Positions 49,892 through 63,300 of a DNA stretch of 64,000 nt are shown piece by piece; position 1 is the first letter of the stretch; every line of letters begins with the position of its first letter. The position numbers and the translations under genes were made by a program. A model generated the notes under the pieces. It did not search any database. It saw only the letters and a program-made list of their open reading frames with translations, and was not told where the DNA came from. Location of the stretch: assembly GCA_023898365.1 (NCBI GenBank), contig CP060219.1, positions 930,001 through 994,000 on the forward strand, given 5' to 3'. The stretch comes from Candidatus Woesearchaeota archaeon (lineage in GTDB: Archaea > Nanobdellota > Nanobdellia > Woesearchaeales > GCA-023898365).

Positions 49892-51531
49892 AGCGATTGT
49901 AACAATCCATCAAGAGACTGTAAAGAAACACCTTCTCGCGCATGAGTTTCGTGAAGGGTTTCTAGACCTCTTTGCAGGAGAAGTGGTCGAGATGAGTCTC
50001 CAGATGTTTCAAGACCATATGCGGCTCTTGAAATGCTTTTAAGGACGCGAAAGAGTTCAATGTGGGCAAAAACTCGGGTGGTGCGAGGGTCATCAGTAAG
50101 TAAATGAAGGGAATATGCTTCTTGCAATCCTGATGTGCGGTATTGTTCGTCCATCACCTCAAGAAGTTCAGTTCTTAGCTGTTCATACCCCTCAAAATCA
50201 TAACGAACAGCAGCGGAAGTAAGTACATCAGCAGTAGTCAGTAAATGTCCTACATCTCCAAAATGGTCTTCTCCCGCACTACGCACATCACCTAAGTCAC
50301 AAAAATACGCTTCCACCTCTCCTGATTCTTGAAGAACAAAACTTCCATTAAATATATGCGAATCTCCTTGAATATCCATGCCAAGCCAGCGAACAACGTC
50401 TGTGTGACCTGCCTGAAGAGATTCATGAAATTCCCTCTCATGAGCAGTGATAAATGATTTAATTTGTTCTGGATCTAAAGAAAGCGCACGTAAATATTGG
50501 ATCATATTTCTTCTCATCCAATCAACGCCATGATAACGCAACGAGTCAACATATTTAACAGGGGGTTTTTGCATACGCTCCTCTTCAGTTAATGTGCGTT
50601 GGCTTCTGCGACCATTAATTTTAGTTAAAAGGGCAAGACGCAACTCGTTATTGTACGCACTATATCCAATGTATGCTTTCAGAAGTTCATGCAAAGCTAT
50701 GCGTCGTTGCTTTGCTGATTGAAACAAATCAGGTTTTTCAAAAAGTGAGAGGCCGGGCAATTTGCCCATGAGAATAAATTCTTCATCAGAAAGTCCATAA
50801 ATATGGCTTGAAGAGAATCCTGGAATGGGTGTACGATCAAACGCGTCGATATGCACACCAAAGTATCTTGACGGGTGTGCTGCTGCGCGAAGATTGAAAA
50901 GCTCTCGATCAAACCCTGTCCGGTAGGGTTTACTTCCCTGTATGGGGGTCTTAACAACAAGTGTTCCAAAATAAATTTTTCCTCTTGCGTCTTCAAAGCT
51001 AATATCATGAAAAGAAACTTTGTTTGTAAAAAGACCTGTGCGTGTACGGTTACTCGATTCATCTATTCTCAAATTTCGAAGTGGGCGAGCAGTATCTTGA
51101 TCTCCAAAAATAGCAAGAGCTATTTGTTCAAGAGCAACTTTATCGATCCCTTTAAGATTTTCTTGTACGTGAACAGGTTCTTCTCCCGCATGAAGACGCC
51201 GCATAGTTTCTTTTCGTCCATCAGCAGTGAGGCTGTCAATTTCAACAACTTGAATTTCTCCTGACTCGATTAATTTTCTTGATCTTCGCTCCGAAATCAT
51301 GCCAAGCACTTGCGAACTTACAGAAACCGGAACTCCTTTGCGGCGAGCAAAAGCAAGCGATTCTTCTAACATTCGCAGATCGGTTTTTTTTACAGAAATG
51401 CCTGTTTCAATTTTATCAAGAGGGATAAGATCAGTTGGCGCATAAACGGTAATGTGCTCTATTTCTTCATTTTGGCAAAGTCTCCGCACTATATTAATCA
51501 AATCATTTCGAGAGTTCTTTGATTTTACCAT
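49888..51531 (-). CDS. Large unknown protein with APH-like kinase motifs
   Basis: A 547-residue cytoplasmic protein that I do not recognise as a whole. The first 130 residues form an alpha/beta region (ITVYAPTDLIPLD, VPVSVSSQVLGMI). The C-terminal 350 residues resemble the aminoglycoside/choline kinase fold. IQGDSHIFNGSFVL (about 387) fits the Brenner-type catalytic HGDxxxxN motif with Gln for His, and AYFCDLGDVRSAGEDHFGD (about 409-427) fits the metal-binding Asp segment. EEFILMGKLPGLSLFEK could be part of the nucleotide-binding N-lobe. ATG 51531 is used, about 20 bases after the transcript start predicted from GTATATAAAG; a GTG 9 codons upstream is in frame. Kinase function is inference. 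Confidence 0.7.
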   Translation of the reverse strand: MVKSKNSRNDLINIVRRLCQNEEIEHITVYAPTDLIPLDKIETGISVKKTDLRMLEESLAFARRKGVPVSVSSQVLGMISERRSRKLIESGEIQVVEIDSLTADGRKETMRRLHAGEEPVHVQENLKGIDKVALEQIALAIFGDQDTARPLRNLRIDESSNRTRTGLFTNKVSFHDISFEDARGKIYFGTLVVKTPIQGSKPYRTGFDRELFNLRAAAHPSRYFGVHIDAFDRTPIPGFSSSHIYGLSDEEFILMGKLPGLSLFEKPDLFQSAKQRRIALHELLKAYIGYSAYNNELRLALLTKINGRRSQRTLTEEERMQKPPVKYVDSLRYHGVDWMRRNMIQYLRALSLDPEQIKSFITAHEREFHESLQAGHTDVVRWLGMDIQGDSHIFNGSFVLQESGEVEAYFCDLGDVRSAGEDHFGDVGHLLTTADVLTSAAVRYDFEGYEQLRTELLEVMDEQYRTSGLQEAYSLHLLTDDPRTTRVFAHIELFRVLKSISRAAYGLETSGDSSRPLLLQRGLETLHETHAREGVSLQSLDGLLQSL

Positions 51532-51619
51532 TCTTATCAAACAGATGTTTACTACCACTAGATAAGAATTATTTCTTTATATACTTTATTGCATTTTAGC
51601 ACATTTTGCGAAGAAAACA

Positions 51620-54235
51620 TCAATCTTGCTGATTGGTGAGATGCTTGACATATTCAGAAACAAACTTACCAATACCAAAGATTCCTGCAGACACGATCAC
51701 TATATGACCCCATTCAAAGATGGTGAGTGGAGTAAGTTTGAAGATAAGGTTACCAATTGGCGTATAGATTAATAGAAGCTGGAGAGCAAGAATAAGAAGA
51801 ATAGAGTAATTTAAGTATTTGTTCGAGAGCATGGCCGTGTGGTATTGATCTCTAATCATCATGAGTCGAACAATTTCAAGCACGACAAGGGTTGTTACTG
51901 CCATTGTCCAAGCTTTCTCCGGTGAATGGGCAAGACCAACAGAGAATAAGTAAAGTGTTGCTGCCGTAAGAAGAATGCCAATGGCAATAATATTATAGAG
52001 CATGTTTCTTGTGATGATATGTTCTTTTGGATCTCGAGGTTTTCGATTCATTATTCCTTTATCAATAGGATCAACGCCCAATGCTAACGCGGGAAAACCA
52101 TCTGTAATAAGATTAATCCAGAGAAGGTGAATGGCAAGCAAAGGAAGAACAAGAACACCGTTATACATGAAACCTATGAGCATTGCTACAAAGAGAACAA
52201 GAACTTCACTAAAATTACTTGAAAGAAGATAATTGACAAATTTTTTCATATTGTCATAAATACCTCGTCCTTCCTCAATAGCATTGACAATGGAAGAAAA
52301 ATTATCATCAAGCAAGAGCATATCACTTGCTTCTTTTGCAACGTCAGTTCCGGAAATGCCCATGGCAATACCAATGTCAGCTTTTTTGAGTGCAGGAGCA
52401 TCATTTACCCCATCTCCTGTCATCGCAACAATATGGCCTTTTTGTTGAAGAGCGTGCACTATCTTTAATTTATCTTCTGGATTAACGCGTGCATAGATGC
52501 CTATATCTTCAATTACCTTATCAAGATCAACTTTATCAAGGTCTTTTGCTTCAAGAGCACTTCCTTCAATACCGAGTTGTCTTCCAATTGCAACTGCTGT
52601 GCCAAGATGATCACCAGTAATCATGATTACTTTTATTCCTGCTCGCTTGCTCTTTGCAATTGACTCGGCCACTTCAGAACGAGGAGGGTCCATCATGGCA
52701 AGTAAACCAGTAAAAATTAATTTTTGCGCATAATCATTCTTTGACTTTACTTTATCGTTATACGCAAATCCGAGCACACGCAAGGATTGTTCAGAAAATT
52801 TGTGAACAACACTTAGTAATTCTTTTTTTCGTTTGGGTGTAAGTTTGGAGACTTTTCCATTAACACTTATTTTTGTGCAATGCTCTAAAATAACATCTGG
52901 AGCTCCTTTCACATAACTTACTTTTTTGTTCTTTATCTTGTGAATGGTTGCCATGCGTTTGTCACGAGAATTAAACGGAAGTTCATCAACTCGCTTTAGT
53001 TTATCTGCAACACCAGTAAACAGTCCAATACGATGACAGAGCAGTAAGAGTGCGGATTCGGTTGGGTCACCGGTCTTTTTTATCTCCCCTTCTTCTTCAT
53101 ACACAGAAGCATCATTACAATGCATACTCGCTGCTAAGAGTTCTTTATGAAGATATCTCTTAGCTTTTGCAATTTCCTTATCGTTCTTTAATGACACTAC
53201 TTTATTGTTCGTCCAGGCTTTAACAACCGTCATTTCATTCTTTGTTAACGTGCCTGTTTTATCTGTACAAATTACCGTAACACTGCCTAATGTTTCAACT
53301 GAGGACAATCGTCTCATCAAAGCATTTTTTTTGACCATCTTTTGTATGCCAAACGCAAGAGCAATAGTAATAACAATCGGTAATCCTTCCGGAACAGCAG
53401 CAACAGAAAGACTTACAGCCGTAAGAAACATCTGGACAAGAGAGCCTCCTTTAAGAAGACCAACGATAAAGATAATGACTGAAATGACAATGGTAAGAAG
53501 TGCAAGGAATTTTCCAAGTGAAGCAAGTTTTAACTGCAATGGCGTGTGCTTTTCTTTTTGTGAAGTCACTAATTTGGCAATTTTTCCAACTTCTGTTTGC
53601 ATACCAGTTGAGACAATAACTGCAACACCTTTACCTGAGACAATGTTTGTGCCTGAAAACACCATGTTGATGCGATCACCAAGCTGGGCTGTTTCTTTGA
53701 CAATACTAACTGTCTTGCGCACCGCATCACTTTCGCCTGTTAATGCTGATTCTTGCACGCGAAGTTCGGTTGCTTCAAGAAGTCGCGCATCTGCAGGCAC
53801 TTTATCTCCTTCCTCAAGAAAGATTATATCTCCGGGAACAACATCCTTACTATCTATTACTTTTTTTTCATGGGCTCGCATTACGCGGGTTGTTTGCGCG
53901 ACTAATTTTTGTAACGCCTCAATCGCTTTTTCAGCTTTAAACTCTTGCAAAAAACCCATGACTGCATTAAGTATAAGAATTGATAGAATAGCAATGGCGT
54001 CAACCCATTCACCAACTAAGCTCGAAATAATTGTTGCAACAATGAGAATAAGAATAATAGGGCTATTAAATTGTGAAAAAAATATTCTTAAGGGAGAGGT
54101 GTGCTTTTCTAATGAGAGAATGTTCTGACCATACTGCTCAAGGCGTTTCTTTGCTTCATCATCAGAAAGACCGCCAATTTTTACCCCAAGATGAGTAAGG
54201 CAAGCAGTAGTTTTCATTGCATGATAAGAAGTCAT
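51620..54235 (-). CDS. P-type Ca2+-transporting ATPase
   Basis: An 871-residue type II P-type ATPase with an N-terminal cation ATPase domain and about ten membrane spans. ALTGESDAV marks the actuator domain (about 167), and the phosphorylated Asp is in VICTDKTGTLTKNEM (about 325). VKGAPDVIL is the nucleotide-binding site and MTGDGVNDAPALKKADIG the hinge (about 604). VAAVPEGLPIVIT in span 4 and WINLITDGFPALALGVDP in span 6 carry the Glu and Asn/Asp residues typical of SERCA/PMR1-like calcium pumps. ATG 54235 has GAGGTG about 11 bases upstream; a GTG four codons earlier is in frame but touches that SD. Calcium export fits the many calcium-type surface domains nearby. Confidence 0.93.
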   Translation of the reverse strand: MTSYHAMKTTACLTHLGVKIGGLSDDEAKKRLEQYGQNILSLEKHTSPLRIFFSQFNSPIILILIVATIISSLVGEWVDAIAILSILILNAVMGFLQEFKAEKAIEALQKLVAQTTRVMRAHEKKVIDSKDVVPGDIIFLEEGDKVPADARLLEATELRVQESALTGESDAVRKTVSIVKETAQLGDRINMVFSGTNIVSGKGVAVIVSTGMQTEVGKIAKLVTSQKEKHTPLQLKLASLGKFLALLTIVISVIIFIVGLLKGGSLVQMFLTAVSLSVAAVPEGLPIVITIALAFGIQKMVKKNALMRRLSSVETLGSVTVICTDKTGTLTKNEMTVVKAWTNNKVVSLKNDKEIAKAKRYLHKELLAASMHCNDASVYEEEGEIKKTGDPTESALLLLCHRIGLFTGVADKLKRVDELPFNSRDKRMATIHKIKNKKVSYVKGAPDVILEHCTKISVNGKVSKLTPKRKKELLSVVHKFSEQSLRVLGFAYNDKVKSKNDYAQKLIFTGLLAMMDPPRSEVAESIAKSKRAGIKVIMITGDHLGTAVAIGRQLGIEGSALEAKDLDKVDLDKVIEDIGIYARVNPEDKLKIVHALQQKGHIVAMTGDGVNDAPALKKADIGIAMGISGTDVAKEASDMLLLDDNFSSIVNAIEEGRGIYDNMKKFVNYLLSSNFSEVLVLFVAMLIGFMYNGVLVLPLLAIHLLWINLITDGFPALALGVDPIDKGIMNRKPRDPKEHIITRNMLYNIIAIGILLTAATLYLFSVGLAHSPEKAWTMAVTTLVVLEIVRLMMIRDQYHTAMLSNKYLNYSILLILALQLLLIYTPIGNLIFKLTPLTIFEWGHIVIVSAGIFGIGKFVSEYVKHLTNQQD

Positions 54236-54321
54236 ACTATTCCCCACACCTCACTCCAATTTGATATACTGCGATTTATAAAAGTTGTCAAAAGAAAATA
54301 AGAAAAAAAATATCGACGTGT

Positions 54322-57300
54322 TCACTTATGGTTGTGCAAGTGACGATGCTTTTTCTTGTCATGCCACCAATGGCTGACAACAATCGCAAGGATTGCAAGC
54401 AAACCAAGGGCAAGGAATAACGCACCAGTTCCTTTTTGGCTGAGAAGATCAGCTAAACCTTGACCTTCATCGTCAGTATCGCTCGTGTCAACATCTGTGG
54501 TATCAAGTTGTTCGCCAAGACCGTCACCATCATTGGTTGTATCAGCAACACTTGCAGGCTCCTGATCAGGTATGGTTTCAGGTGCAGTTTCTACTTCTTC
54601 TTCAGGCTCTTCTTCAGTCGCTGGAAGCGATGGACTTGAGGAGGAACTAGGTGTCGTTTCCTCTTCTGCTGGTGTTGAGGATCCAGGACAAGCAGTTGCT
54701 CTCCAGACTCCTGAACAGATGTAACCACTATCACGATAGACATTCAAACTATCATAACAACCTTGCGTTACCGCGGCGTTGGTGAAAATGTCCGCACAAA
54801 GGAGTCTGTCTCCACTCAAACCATAGCTTGAGAAGTGCGTCACATTTGCCCACACATAGTTATGTGACTCATTCACGCCTGTTGCATTGACAAAGTCCAT
54901 CGCTGAGGATAACCGAGACCACGTATGGTTTGTCTCATTATACCAACTCAGGAACAGTCCTGTTTCATTCAAACCAGACTCGTTTACTTCTTCATCCGTA
55001 TAATACATGCGCAAGATCACCCATCTGATAGCAGCTGTCAAATCAGCACTCTCATCAAAGGTGATGTATTTGAGCGAATCATTGATAGTTGTATTATCAT
55101 ACGGACTTTCTTCATCCAGCGTAATGTTCATTGCACCATTTCCAACAGAAGCATTTGTCGAAATGTTCACCGTAGCATTAACTCGTGATCCGTTAATCAC
55201 AATGCTTTCATTTGCATTCGCTTCGATGTTTTCAAATCTGACCACTTCAACAACACTTACGTTCGTCCTTGTTCTTACCACATTACCTGCAAGGTCGATA
55301 ATAGATACATTAAATCTATATCTGCCAAGCGTGTCAAATGGCTCAAACGTGTATGTATACCTATTGTTTGTTGGTGATAATGTATACGCAGTCCTTGTTC
55401 CATTTGGATCTGTCACATTCAATGCAGCATACAAGCTTCCCGTTGCCGAGAAGTTAAGTGTCACTTCATCAACACCTTGTTGTGGTCTTGCAGGAAGAGC
55501 AAGAGCTGCTTGCGTTACAACTGGCGCTGTCGTGTCAACATTAACCGTTAATGTTTTTGTTGCTTCAACATTACCCGCAGCATCAACAGTGCGATACTTG
55601 ATCGTTCTATTATTCGTTTCCTTAAACGTATAATTCGTAGCTGCAACCCATCCAGTTGTACTGTTTCTCCAGATAAGTGTTGTTCTGTTTGAACCACCAC
55701 TTGTTGAAGTAAACGATGCAAGCACGTTAGTTGTGTAATAACCGTTTCTTCCATTCACACTTGAAGGTGAAAGAGTGTAACTTGTTACGGGCACCGTACT
55801 ATCACGATAGATATAATCTGTGCTCGTGTTTGTCTTACCACTTTCATCTGTTGCAACAACCGTTATGGTGTTGTTCGCATTATTGGTTAGCGATATTCTC
55901 TTATAATACACAGTTCCATTATACGACGCAACTAAACCGTTCACACGAACATCTTTCAAGTTAGTATCATTTGCAGTAGCAGTTACATTAATGCTGTTTG
56001 CTGTTGTGTACGCTGGTGTGATGTTAAACATCATCTCTGGCGTTACACTGTCAACCACAATGGTTACTACGCTTGTCACATTATACCCTGTTGAAGAGTT
56101 TGCCCATACATATAAGGTAAGTGAAGCAGATTCTACTCCATTAACAGTGTAATTTGCAACTCCACCGCTTATCGATGTTGGCGTTACGTTATCTGTTGAA
56201 TTAAACCAGGTAGTGTCTGAGTTCATCACTTGAATGTTCACCAAACTACCATTACTTAAGTAATCACCATTGCTAATGTTAAAGACTATGGTTGGCAACG
56301 TGTCATTAATAACCACACTATAACTCGTATCTTCAACAGTATTACTATACACATCTTCTGCTCTGATGGTTACCGTATATGAGCCATCTGTTGCTGGAAG
56401 TGTTGACCAGGTTCCCGTATAAGTTGATCCTGATGCGGTCATGGTAACATTCGATCCATTCAAATCTGCGGTTACACTTGTCAATGGATTCGTGTCAGTC
56501 ACGCGCGCAGTCACCGTCACACTCGTTGTTGTTGTTCGTGCAGGATTTGGTGTTGCGTAAATATTGCTAACAACTGGCGAAGCGTTATCATAGTTAACGT
56601 ATGCAGTTGTGCTACCTGCATTTCCAATTCCATCTCCAACTTGAACTGCAATTGTGTTCACTCCTTGTAAGAAAGAAGTGATTGTGTAATTCCAGTTGGT
56701 TCCACTCACATTGGCAACGGTCGTGTACGCGCCGCCATTAATACTGATATTTATTGATGACGTCGTTTCACTTGTGTTACCAATTACCATCAGCGTGCTT
56801 GACGAATAATTCAATCCATCGCTTGCAGGTGTTGTTATCGTGACTGTTGGCAACGTATTATCTACAATCAGTCTTACTGAAGCAGTGTGTGTTAAAGCAC
56901 CATGTTCAGTCGCCCTAAATGAGAGGTTATATGTGCCATCACTAATACCTGCCGTATCCCAGGTGTACGTGAAATTATACAAGGTATTATTTGCAATAAA
57001 TCCTTGCGACGTGCCATTTCTAAACACTTCCATGACCACACCAGGTGCAGAACTGCTCACATTAATACTTTGTATTCCTGAAACTGTTTGGTCGTTGGTA
57101 TGTGTTAGTACAGAAACTACAGGTGCTGTCGTGTCAACAATAACTGTCTTCGTGTATTGTTTTCCCGTCACTCCGGAATTATTATTTCCCGCATTGTCAA
57201 CCGAGTACGCAATAATATTGTAGGTTCCATCACTGTTCAAGTTAAATGGTACCGTGTATGCCGTGTATGAAGTTCCACCGTTTGTTGAATAATACGTTCC

Positions 57301-60300
57301 AGCAATGCCCGAGTCACCATAGAGTTCTGGTTCTGTAACGGTAAGTGCAACTGTTGCTGCTGTTACATAGACGCCGTTTGATTTAGTTCCATTAATTACT
57401 CCCGTAACTGTTGGTGCGACTTTATCGATAGAGTACGAAACATTTCCTGTGGTCATGGTGCCAAGCGTATCATTTGCTCGGTAACGCACCACACCAGTTC
57501 TGGTCACATTAAATGGTGCAGTATATGTTGTCCAAGATCCATCTCGTATTCTATATTGTAAGGTTGCCACATCACTTACTGCATCAACAGCTGACAAGTT
57601 AAGGAGTATATTTGTTGTGTACCAACTATTATCTCCTTCAGTGCCAGTCCAAATTGTTGGCGTGATAACTGGTCCTGCTGTGTCAACCGTTACATTGTAG
57701 GTGGATGATACACCAAGATTTGCGCTGTTGTCTAAGCACGTAACATTCCAATCATATTGACCATCAGCTGCAAACGTGTACGCGTAGGTGTCTGCAAGAC
57801 CGCTTGTCATTGATGCGTTGGTTGTTGTATTAATCAACTCATCAGTGCTGTTGTAAATGTTTAGTGTGCAACTAGCCAAACTCAATGCGTCAGTTCCTGT
57901 GTATGTAAAAGTTACTGCTCGTGATGTTGTCGCAGTATCATCTGCAGGTAAGGTTAATGCCACGCTTGGTCCGGTCGTATCATTTACTGAAATATTAATG
58001 ATGGTGCTTGCAACAGATTGTCCCGCTAAATCATAGACGGTTAATGACAACGCAACGCTTGATTCAACGTAATTTGCTGCGTTTGTCCAGGATACTGTCG
58101 TGTTCGCATCAGACGTAAACGAAACATTTGCTTGTCCAACACCATTTTCTGCAAATTCAATATACCACGGATTCGCTTCGGTGACATTGATAATAAATTG
58201 CACCGCTTCTGATGAGTTAATTGAACTATTTGCCATAACTCCCGTTCTGTTTGCAGTTAATGCGTTAATTACTGGCGCAACTGAATCAATACCGATGTTT
58301 TGTTGGTTTGCAGTTTCCACGTTACCTGCTAAGTCAACACTATAATACGTAATCGTCGTGTTTCCTTCACTTGAAACAGTAAATGGTGTCTGATCCCAAT
58401 TCACAAGCGAACCATTGTTCACCCAGGTATTATTCGCATATAATTCAGTGACACTAAAGTTTACACTAACACTTGAGGTATACCACGTGTTTGATCCTTG
58501 CGTTCCTGTTAGACTTATAGTTGTAACAGGATCGGTAAGATCAACGATCAACGTTCGAGCTGTTGAGTTGGCCGTGTTTCCTGCTGCGTCCGTGCATCCA
58601 ACAAGCCATGCATAGGTTCCTTGCGCAAAGCCAGAAACAGTGATGTTCTGATTTGCAGCTGCAGACATTGAAGCATTAGTTGCATTCAAACTACCATTTA
58701 CGTAAATACCGCAACTCAACGTTGCATCGTAAGCATCGCTCAAATCAACGGTAAATTTCTGCGATGAAAGGTTCGTATACGCAGTTGCTGCAGGCGATGA
58801 AGCAGTTACCGTTGGAACGGTGGTGTCTACAACCGTTAACGTAATGGTGCTCGTATTTGCCCACACTGAACTATCATTAGCTTGCATAGCTTCAACCTTG
58901 AACGTGTACGTGCCAGGTGTTGTGTCGCCAACAGTAAGCAATGCACTTCCTGATGCGGAGCTATCAAGGGTGATGTTACTTGCGTTTACTGTTCCCGTAT
59001 CTGCACTGTTTATGTTGTACAATGTCAAGTTATACAGTAGCGCGTCAAGTGTTCCATTGTTGGTTACCGTCACAAGGAAGTCTTTCGTTGTTGATTCGTT
59101 AACTGAGGCGCTCGTTGCATTTACTGCAATGTGTACGCCGTAAATCTCAGCTTCTGCAGTAGTAAAGGTATATTGTCCTGTTGTGTTACAGTTACCAGTT
59201 GCATCACAGCTTGTTACCGCATAATAATACAACGTGCCATTAAGCAAACTGCTAATAGTAAAGTTGTGTGCAGTAACTAAGCTTGCATTGCCTGTTGAAC
59301 TACCGAGAGCAGATGTTGTGCCGTAGTTAATACTGCTATTTGCTGCTTCATCAGTAAGCCAGCCTATTGAGACAGACGTATCTCTTATGCTTTGATTTGT
59401 AACAGCAGTAATCACCGGCGCAACAGTATCGTTAACCGTTAAGGTCAACGTTGTAGTTGTAGCAGTAACAGTTGGCTCATCGTTCTTTGTTGCAGTAATA
59501 GTAAACTGGTATGTGCCAGGCGTCGTATCTCCAACAGTTAAGCTAACAAGTGCGCTTGCACCAATATCAAGCGTGACATTGCTCGTGTTAAGCGTTGCTG
59601 TATCAGCACTATTCGTGTTTACTCTGGTGATGTCATACGTGACATTATCGAGCGTTCCGTTATTTGTGAATAGCGCATAGAACACTGCAGTCGTTGATTC
59701 TGTTGCACTTGCAGTAGCACTAACAACAGTTGCATTCACATCAGCTCCTGAGGGAACAATTGTTGCTGCTGTTGTTACGGTGTATGGTCCTGTCGTGTTA
59801 CAATTGTCATCTCCATCACAACTGGTAATATTGTAATAATACAACGTGCTGTTAGTCAAACCAGTAACAGGAACGCTATGGTTTGTTGTAAGCGTTGCAT
59901 TCGTAACAACACCATCACTTAAGTCAACCGTTGTACCATACGCAATGCTTGCATTCGCACTTTCATGTGTGGTCCAATTAACCACAAACGAAATGTTCGT
60001 GATACTTGCATTAACTACGCTTGAAATAATAGGCGCTTGCGTATCCACAACAACCAACGTAATTGTTGGCGTCGTTGCAAACACCGCACCATTAGTAGAC
60101 TGCGTAGCAGTTACCGTAAATTGATAGATGCCAGCATCAGGATCACCTACCGTCAAAAGCACATCAGCACTAGCGCCGCTATCAAGCGTTAATGATGAAT
60201 CATTAATCGTTGCAGTTGTCGCACTGTTAGCGTTAGTTCTGGTAATATTATAACTAATACCATCTTCAGTGCCATTGTTTGTTACCGTAACAACAAAGGA

Positions 60301-63300
60301 AACACTGGCAGTGTCCGAATTATTAATGAGCGCACCACTCGCATTCACAGTAATGTTCACATCATAAATCACTGGACCTGGTGTGTCTGCTGTCGTAAAG
60401 TTATATGGTCCTGTTGTGTTACAGTTAGCACTAGCATCACAACTCGAGACGTTATAATAGTAGAACGTACTATTCGTAAGGCCGGTCAAGTACACGCTAT
60501 GACTTGTTCCCATACTCGCGTTCACTGTCGTGCCATCACCTAATGCTAAGGTAGTGCCGTAAGCAACACTTGCATTCGCCGACTCGTTCGTCGTCCAAGT
60601 AATAAACGCAGTCGTATTCGTTACCGTACCGTTTGCCACACTCGTAATCTGAGGGGCAACAATATCAACAGCTGCAGCAGTTGTCACATTGAATGGTCCT
60701 GCAACATCACAATTATCACTACCATCACAAACTGTGACATTATAATAATACAACGTACTAGGTGTCAAACCAGTAACCGAAACATTATGCGTCACCGACA
60801 AAGTAGCATTAACCACTTCACCATCACTAAGCGCAAGCGTCGTACCATACAAGACACTCATGTTACCAGCTTCACCAGTTGTGGCCATGTTCACTTGGAA
60901 GCTCGTATTTGCAACTGACGTATTTGTCACACTACTAATGACAGGAGCGACTGTATCCAGCACCGTTAAGGTAAAGGTTGGCAACGTCATATTATTTGCA
61001 GAATCATTATTTTGAGCAACCGTCACAACAAAATTGTACGTGCCAGGCGTAGCATCACCAACGGTAAGCGAGATCATTCGAGACTCACCACTATCAATAA
61101 CCACTCCTGAATCATTCTGCACATCATAATCTGCGCTATTTGGATCGGTGTGCGTTACAAGATACGTCACACTCGTCGTGTTCGTACCATTATTATGCAC
61201 ATTAATGTAGAACGTTGCATTTTGCGATTCTATCACACTCGCACTCGTTCCATTTGATGTAGCATTCACATCATACACTGCAGGAGGAATGGTTGCCAAT
61301 GTTGTGAAATTATGCGGTCCTGTCGTGTTACAGTTACCTGCTGCATCACACGAAGTGACATTAAAATAATGAAGCGTCGCAGGAGTCAAACCACTTACAT
61401 AAACACTTTGAGAAAGACCCATCGTCGCATTGACAGTTGTCCCATCGCTCAAAGCAAGTGTCGTACCATAACTTACGCTAGCGTTTGCACTCTCACCAGT
61501 ACTCCAAGTGATTACCGCACTCACATCAGTGATAGAACTGCTCAAAACAGTAGTAATGTTTGGAGCTACTATATCAGCTGCAGCCAAGGTGGTAAAGTTG
61601 TATGGACCACTAACTTTACAGTTAGCACTCGCATCACAACTGGTCACATTATAAAAGTACATTGTTGCAGGTGTAAGACCTGAAAGCGAGATGTTGTGCA
61701 CTGTAGCAAGCGTTACATTAATTTCTTCACCATCGCCAAGAGCGGTCGTTGTACCATACCTGACACTGCTGTTAGCAGCCTCATTCGTACCCCAATTTAC
61801 CTGCGCGCTCGTATTTGCAACTGACGTATTTGTCACACCACTAATCGTTGGTGCGTTTGTGTCATTAACGGTCAATGTAAGCGTGACAGTTGTCGCATTC
61901 ACACTTGAGTCGCTATTTCTCATTGCCGTGACGTTATACACGTAGGTACCTGGCGTTGTATCACTAACAGTTAGCTTTACAACAGTGGTTTCTCCACTAT
62001 CAAGCGTGACACTTGACGTGTTCAAAGATGCAACATCACTGCCAGTAGCATTATTGACAGTCACATTATATACAACAGCGTTTGCAGTACCATTATTACC
62101 AATAGTTATGGAAAAAGTACCATTTGTTGTTTCTGTAGTTGAAATTGTTATTGGACTTGCAGATACGTTCACACTATAAATTGGTGCTGCTGGTGTGTCT
62201 GCTGTTGTAAAGTTATATGGTCCTGTTGTGTTGCAATTACCTGCAGCATCACATCCACTGACGTTATAATAATACAACGTGCTGTTAGTCAAACCTGTTA
62301 GTAAAGCGTAATGCCCAGTTCCTAATGTTGCATTGTAATAAGCACCATCGCTCAAAGCAAGTGTCGTACCATACGCAACTGTTGAGTTTGCCGCTTCACC
62401 TGTAGTCCAACTGATCACCGCGCTCACATTCGTTACCGTGCCATTAGCAACACCAGTAATCGTAGGAGCAACAATATCAGCTGCAGCCAAAGTGGTTACG
62501 TTGTACGGTCCACTGGTTGCACAGTTACCTGCTGCATCACACGAAGTGACATTATAATAGTAAAGAGTGCTTGGTGTCAAACCAGTTATCGACTCATTAT
62601 GCGTTGTTGCAACACTGCTGTTTGTCACACTACCACCAGATAAGGCAAGCGTGGTTCCGTAAGCAACACTTAAGTTTGCCGCTTCAGTTGTAGCAACATT
62701 TACTTGGAAACTCGTATTTGCAACTGACGTATTTGTCACACCACTAATCGTAGGAGGCGTTGTATCATTAACTGTTAACGTAAGCGTTCCCGTACTAGCA
62801 TTAATCGCGGAATTATTATTAACTCTCGCGGTAGCCACAAATTGATACGTGCCTGGAGTAGAATCACTCACATCTAAGCGAACAATACCGCTCTCTCCAC
62901 TATCTAGCACCACAGTGCTCGTATTTTGAAGATCAAAATCCGCACTATTCACATCAGTATGCGTAATAACATAGGTCACACCAGTTGTGTTCGTACCATT
63001 ATTCGTAACAGTAATGTAAAATGACGCATTACCATTTTCCACAATACTCTCAGCACTACTATTCACACTCACCTGCACATCGTAAACAGCAGGAATTGCT
63101 GGTGGAGGAGTTGCAGCAGTCGTAAAGTTATATGGTCCTGTGGTGTTACAATTTGGAACAGCATCACAGGCGGTGATATTATAGTAATATAATGTACTAT
63201 TCGTCAAGCCAGTGAGTAACGCATAATGACTAGTTCCCGTAGTAGCATTGGTGTGCGTTCCATCACTAAGCGCAAGAGTCGTACCATACGCAACTGTTGA

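Noticed and set aside
53205..54128. 307-codon plus-strand frame opposite the P-type ATPase gene
   Set aside because: Antisense shadow of strongly conserved ATPase motifs; no promoter and a composition of an artefact.
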